Assembly (NCBI GenBank): GCA_023415055.1
Contig: JAEZLZ010000026.1
Coordinates: 1 to 45,005 of the forward strand
Length of the DNA stretch: 45,005 nucleotides
Origin: Bacillota bacterium
Lineage (GTDB): Bacteria > Bacillota > Clostridia > Lachnospirales > Lachnospiraceae
Direction of reading: 5' to 3'
The notes under the pieces: model-generated
Databases searched by the model: none
The model's input: only the letters and a program-made list of their open reading frames with translations
Told to the model about the DNA's origin: nothing
In this document: positions 44,501 to 45,005 of the stretch, in pieces
Numbering within the stretch: position 1 is the stretch's first letter
Layout: every line of letters begins with the position of its first letter
Program-made: the position numbers and the translations under genes

Positions 44501-44556
44501 AATACCAGCGCGATACTTAAGATCACTGCCAAACATCGTTTTGCAAATCTTTTCAT
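38542..44556 (-). CDS. 2004-residue secreted multidomain protein with a PHP-type (CehA/McbA-like) metallohydrolase domain
   Basis: Layout: signal peptide (1-29); beta-rich region to about 180; chitobiase C-terminal-like domain (about 189-269); YhcR-type OB folds (about 293-480); two Ig-like domains (483-677); PHP phosphoesterase domain (about 683-945); Ig-like region to about 1140; glutamine-amidotransferase-like Rossmann domain (1145-1420); more OB folds (1456-1655); Pro/Ser/Thr linker (1656-1690); C-terminal Big-type Ig domain (about 1905-2004). PHP metal ligands are present: HSHTTISDG (690-698), FTDHSNYF (723-730), GGYEMTW, GGPGHMN, QFNHPG (835-840) and NNQDNHKG (898-905). There is no sortase or S-layer anchor. 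It is probably an extracellular phosphoesterase or nuclease; the substrate is unknown. The coding frame is uninterrupted. Confidence 0.85.
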   Translation of the reverse strand: MKRFAKRCLAVILSIALVFSINPVQANAAESAGTYVKITDQSQLTSGSYVLAVDGYAASALSGGWLGASSITITDNKVKNPDSSLVFTVAVSGSAITLADASGKKIGPDPASNSVIERDYEWLYEFNSGTVAIKGNGEDENLVSVANAASSNKFRSYKSSTVIGDPVTYKSAITFYKYDPSIPSGPVKAAPPSANPPSGSVVASGSAITLSSAASGSSIQYRVTSVSPSAIQVYTTPIIITEDTTIVAKTLGTSPDTVDSDEVTFSYTLAKDPVIDPTLADPITSLPDGAISIKDIVTGTLPTTEITTVGQLVYLYGSKGTIDSAIIEDVTDGQIYAIQLFKSALTNNVGDIIKVTGIPTLYNGVIQFSNNPKVELLTASSSATTVIQPQVFTTFGELKAMKNSLLSEYVVIKNVTLSATSGDYTTVTDSTGDTMQIYRAASFPYGVVAGDKVDLYAVVSKFKTSDQLRNGTSADYVVTNDTKAPAITMPSLGEAEKGKDYSVTAIIQDNVGVTEVNLNYTVKGVPTTISLVKNSADSTKWEGMIPVSTFAKDVTSFTVQISAKDSAGNVASTDATTVNVADEPQVTSVTPARNAKTGDVKKPLISVTAVNLGTEPTATLTLKSGDTVIINAAPMSFADQTFSYTPSENLADGRYTASVVITRKDGNTITYEWPFNVGTPEYSLYFGQLHSHTTISDGSGSLDDALNYINSISDSDNIDFVAFTDHSNYFDTKTEVNPEGALYDKSLMTAGSQTAWNDFKNKVATFNASPTNRGVIALGGYEMTWSGGPGHMNTWNTEGVVSRNNTTLNSKTNDDGLKAYYALLSQSEGTNSISQFNHPGTTFGTFSDFAYWDPIIDSRISLLEVGNGEGAIGSGGYFPSYNYYTMALDKGWHVAPTNNQDNHKGKWGNANDARDVILTDDFTEQGIYDALKDRRVYASEDKNLEITYTLNNEVMGSCISDVPATLNLAVSLSDADDEIQKAEVIANSGRIVYSWDVNAQSKDLSVTLTPSYSYYYIRVTEKDGDLAVTAPVWVGKTKMLGISNVEGSTSTPVTGENLTVKTTLFNSEANDATITSLTYKLDGVVLDTKTNAGTVAKGTNFAVNYDFTPIKAKLQTIMVEAVLTIEGVDYSFTKDLTLDVRDANKLVYVGIDGSHNNEYVNGNYKDSMSNFSKLAAESNVRCVVLNTSEELLAAARNENGKYKMIILTAPSRRDGTKLRDPYKNYSDEEIAAIKGFSEAGGSLILCGWSDLYENYAAYPAVDHMAAQQNKLLSAIGATLRISDDGAYDDVLNAGGSEANKARLYLTTYNWDNALTKGIVYDAANPNDNMYTQRFSQYGGGTIYAVDKDGNPVTALPSNISPIVYGHSTTYSKDCDNDGLGGVSIPKYEYAAGDNRLMVLASETVTHANGTKSLVIVDGAAFMSNFEIQATISDTNAELNYSNYTILQNVIQYVNPTKIDTIADVQKEAEEGVKFTVEGIVTSNASGFDKATAFFDCIYLQDGTAGINAFPVAGDFKVGQKVRITGTTSSYQGERQLNVLSISLIDSNVTQVQPIQVTAAQVNDKTYLGSLVKITGTVAGIELANGAVQTILVRDSEGKTARLFIDGYITTAKGISNLAVGNKVTAVGLSSYDNTFVGLAARIRIRDRADIVCEYYSSSGSSGNPSPATPSPTPEPVKPTPEPAAVVVTPENVVNKVTNGKATVKIEISEKTLTDNLKEGNNKVDLSLSSDVLKEVLTDSKVKKGVVIDIAIPAVKDAEVNKIALSNDALLLAKESGQKLTINVADEKGYTVSIPASELKKINADSKDLNIAVSLQKDTEVANKAAGVLTIGSEGALAAGMIVTVPVKDLSVNAGDKVYVYYKNAKTGKLEEIPNNQKTVADNGSLKLSTISGGDYVICTEKVKDAVKLVDKAEVSAKSSVKVGKKLSVNVDLPKELAQVASFAKGDPIGQEEAKITYKVNNSSIATISSDGTLIAKKKGEVKVTVEVKLENGDKRTFTKKIRIK

Positions 44557-44795
44557 AATTTTCCTCCTCCATAAACTTTGGTAATGTCATTTCTGACATC
44601 CCATATTCTTTAAACCCCTTGCGAGGGGTTAGAAAGCTGTTCCCCAAAACACTTAAAAAATTATGTACAATATTTATATTTACAAGCCTTTTTGCTCAGC
44701 ATAAGATCTATATTATATTGTTATTTATGCCAATAAAAATTAAATCAGGAAAATATATCTAGTTATTATATACAAATATACAGTAATAACCAATA
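44557..44795. other. Upstream region of the giant gene
   Basis: Contains two small hairpins near the start codon: ATGTCA-TTTC-TGACAT (44585-44600) and CCCCT-TGCG-AGGGG (44615-44628). The rest is AT-rich. A single promoter could not be chosen with confidence. No other gene seen. Confidence 0.5.
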
Positions 44796-44823
44796 TGAAT
44801 AAAGGACACTTGTCCTTTATTCA
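44796..44823. repeat. Strong 12-bp hairpin near the group II intron
   Basis: TGAATAAAGGAC-ACTT-GTCCTTTATTCA, perfect. It lies in the 3' exon of the intron, some 60 nt from the intron end. Neither strand has a clean T-run. Confidence 0.7.
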
Positions 44824-44883
44824 AAAAGGTCAATACAACCATAATTCATTGTAATATTTATGGAACTTGCGCCCGCCGGATAG

Positions 44884-45005
44884 AGTAGGCGGGTGAAATT
44901 TCACCCGCCCCTCATCAAACCGTACGTGAGGTTCTCCCTCATACGGCTTTCCGACATTCTTCTTTCTACAGCATTACGTTATGCAGACAACTTCTGTAAA
45001 CCTTT
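44884..45005 (-). mobile_element. Group II intron, 3' end (domains V and VI), rest beyond the window
   Basis: On the minus strand a 34-nt domain V (44917-44950) folds as AAAGCCGUAU, a GAGG/CCUC stem with a GAGA-type loop, and ACGUACGGUUU. The catalytic AGC triad and two-base bulge are in place. It is followed by GATGAGGGG and domain VI, an 11-bp palindromic hairpin GGCGGGTGAAA/TTTCACCCGCC (44888-44909). The 3' end is around CTACTC, near 44882-44887; the exact splice point is uncertain. The remaining bases to the edge would be the end of domain IV. No part of the reverse transcriptase can be identified with confidence inside the window. Confidence 0.85.

Noticed and set aside
1..45005. CRISPR array, rRNA or tRNA gene, prophage or defence island
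   Set aside because: No regularly spaced repeats, no recognisable rRNA or tRNA sequence, and no phage or defence gene seen.

Overview
The window looks like a chromosomal segment of a low-to-moderate GC anaerobic Firmicute, most likely a Lachnospiraceae member close to Lachnoclostridium (Clostridium) phytofermentans. The grounds are strong GGAGG-type ribosome binding sites, a yqzL/recO/era cluster, an oxygen-sensitive class III ribonucleotide reductase, pyruvate phosphate dikinase next to pyruvate kinase and a membrane pyrophosphatase, orphan OadB/OadG sodium-pump subunits, and DUF6106- and DUF1461-type proteins. The species is inferred from gene content only.

Layout. 1-1520 is an eroded edge: the N-terminus of a membrane signalling protein, a broken IS110 transposase and two unrecognised coding remnants. 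1520-11908 is a leftward block: ppdK, glyS, a lipoprotein, recO, a yqzL-like gene, era and an M16C peptidase. A cold-shock gene (+) faces purH (-). 14856-17676 is a rightward block: DUF1461 membrane protein, pyruvate kinase, dCMP deaminase. 17896-32689 is leftward: amidase, APH-fold kinase, guaB, a DUF6106-like protein, ilvE, folA, thyA, nrdD, hflX, a TPR lipoprotein and hppA. oadB and a 46-residue oadG run rightward. 34768-44556 is leftward: ZIP transporter, NlpC/P60 hydrolase, YibE/F protein and a 2004-residue secreted PHP-type protein. The window closes with the 3' end (domains V and VI) of a group II intron on the minus strand.

How the genes fit. Most are core metabolism: the phosphoenolpyruvate/pyruvate/pyrophosphate node (ppdK, pyruvate kinase, hppA, oadB/G), purine synthesis (purH, guaB) and DNA precursors (nrdD, thyA, folA, dCMP deaminase). 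The rest are GTPases and DNA repair, cell-wall hydrolases and a large extracellular enzyme.

The least explained content is between the genes. A 38-bp hairpin repeat sits in each of the three convergent gene junctions and was seen nowhere else in the window. guaB has a leader of about 280 nt with a possible pseudoknot and a long inverted repeat, and a diverged relative of that repeat lies upstream of purH. The glyS-ppdK gap holds three large inverted repeats. The nrdD promoter is preceded by two NrdR-box-like palindromes 31 bp apart. No CRISPR array, rRNA or tRNA gene was recognised.
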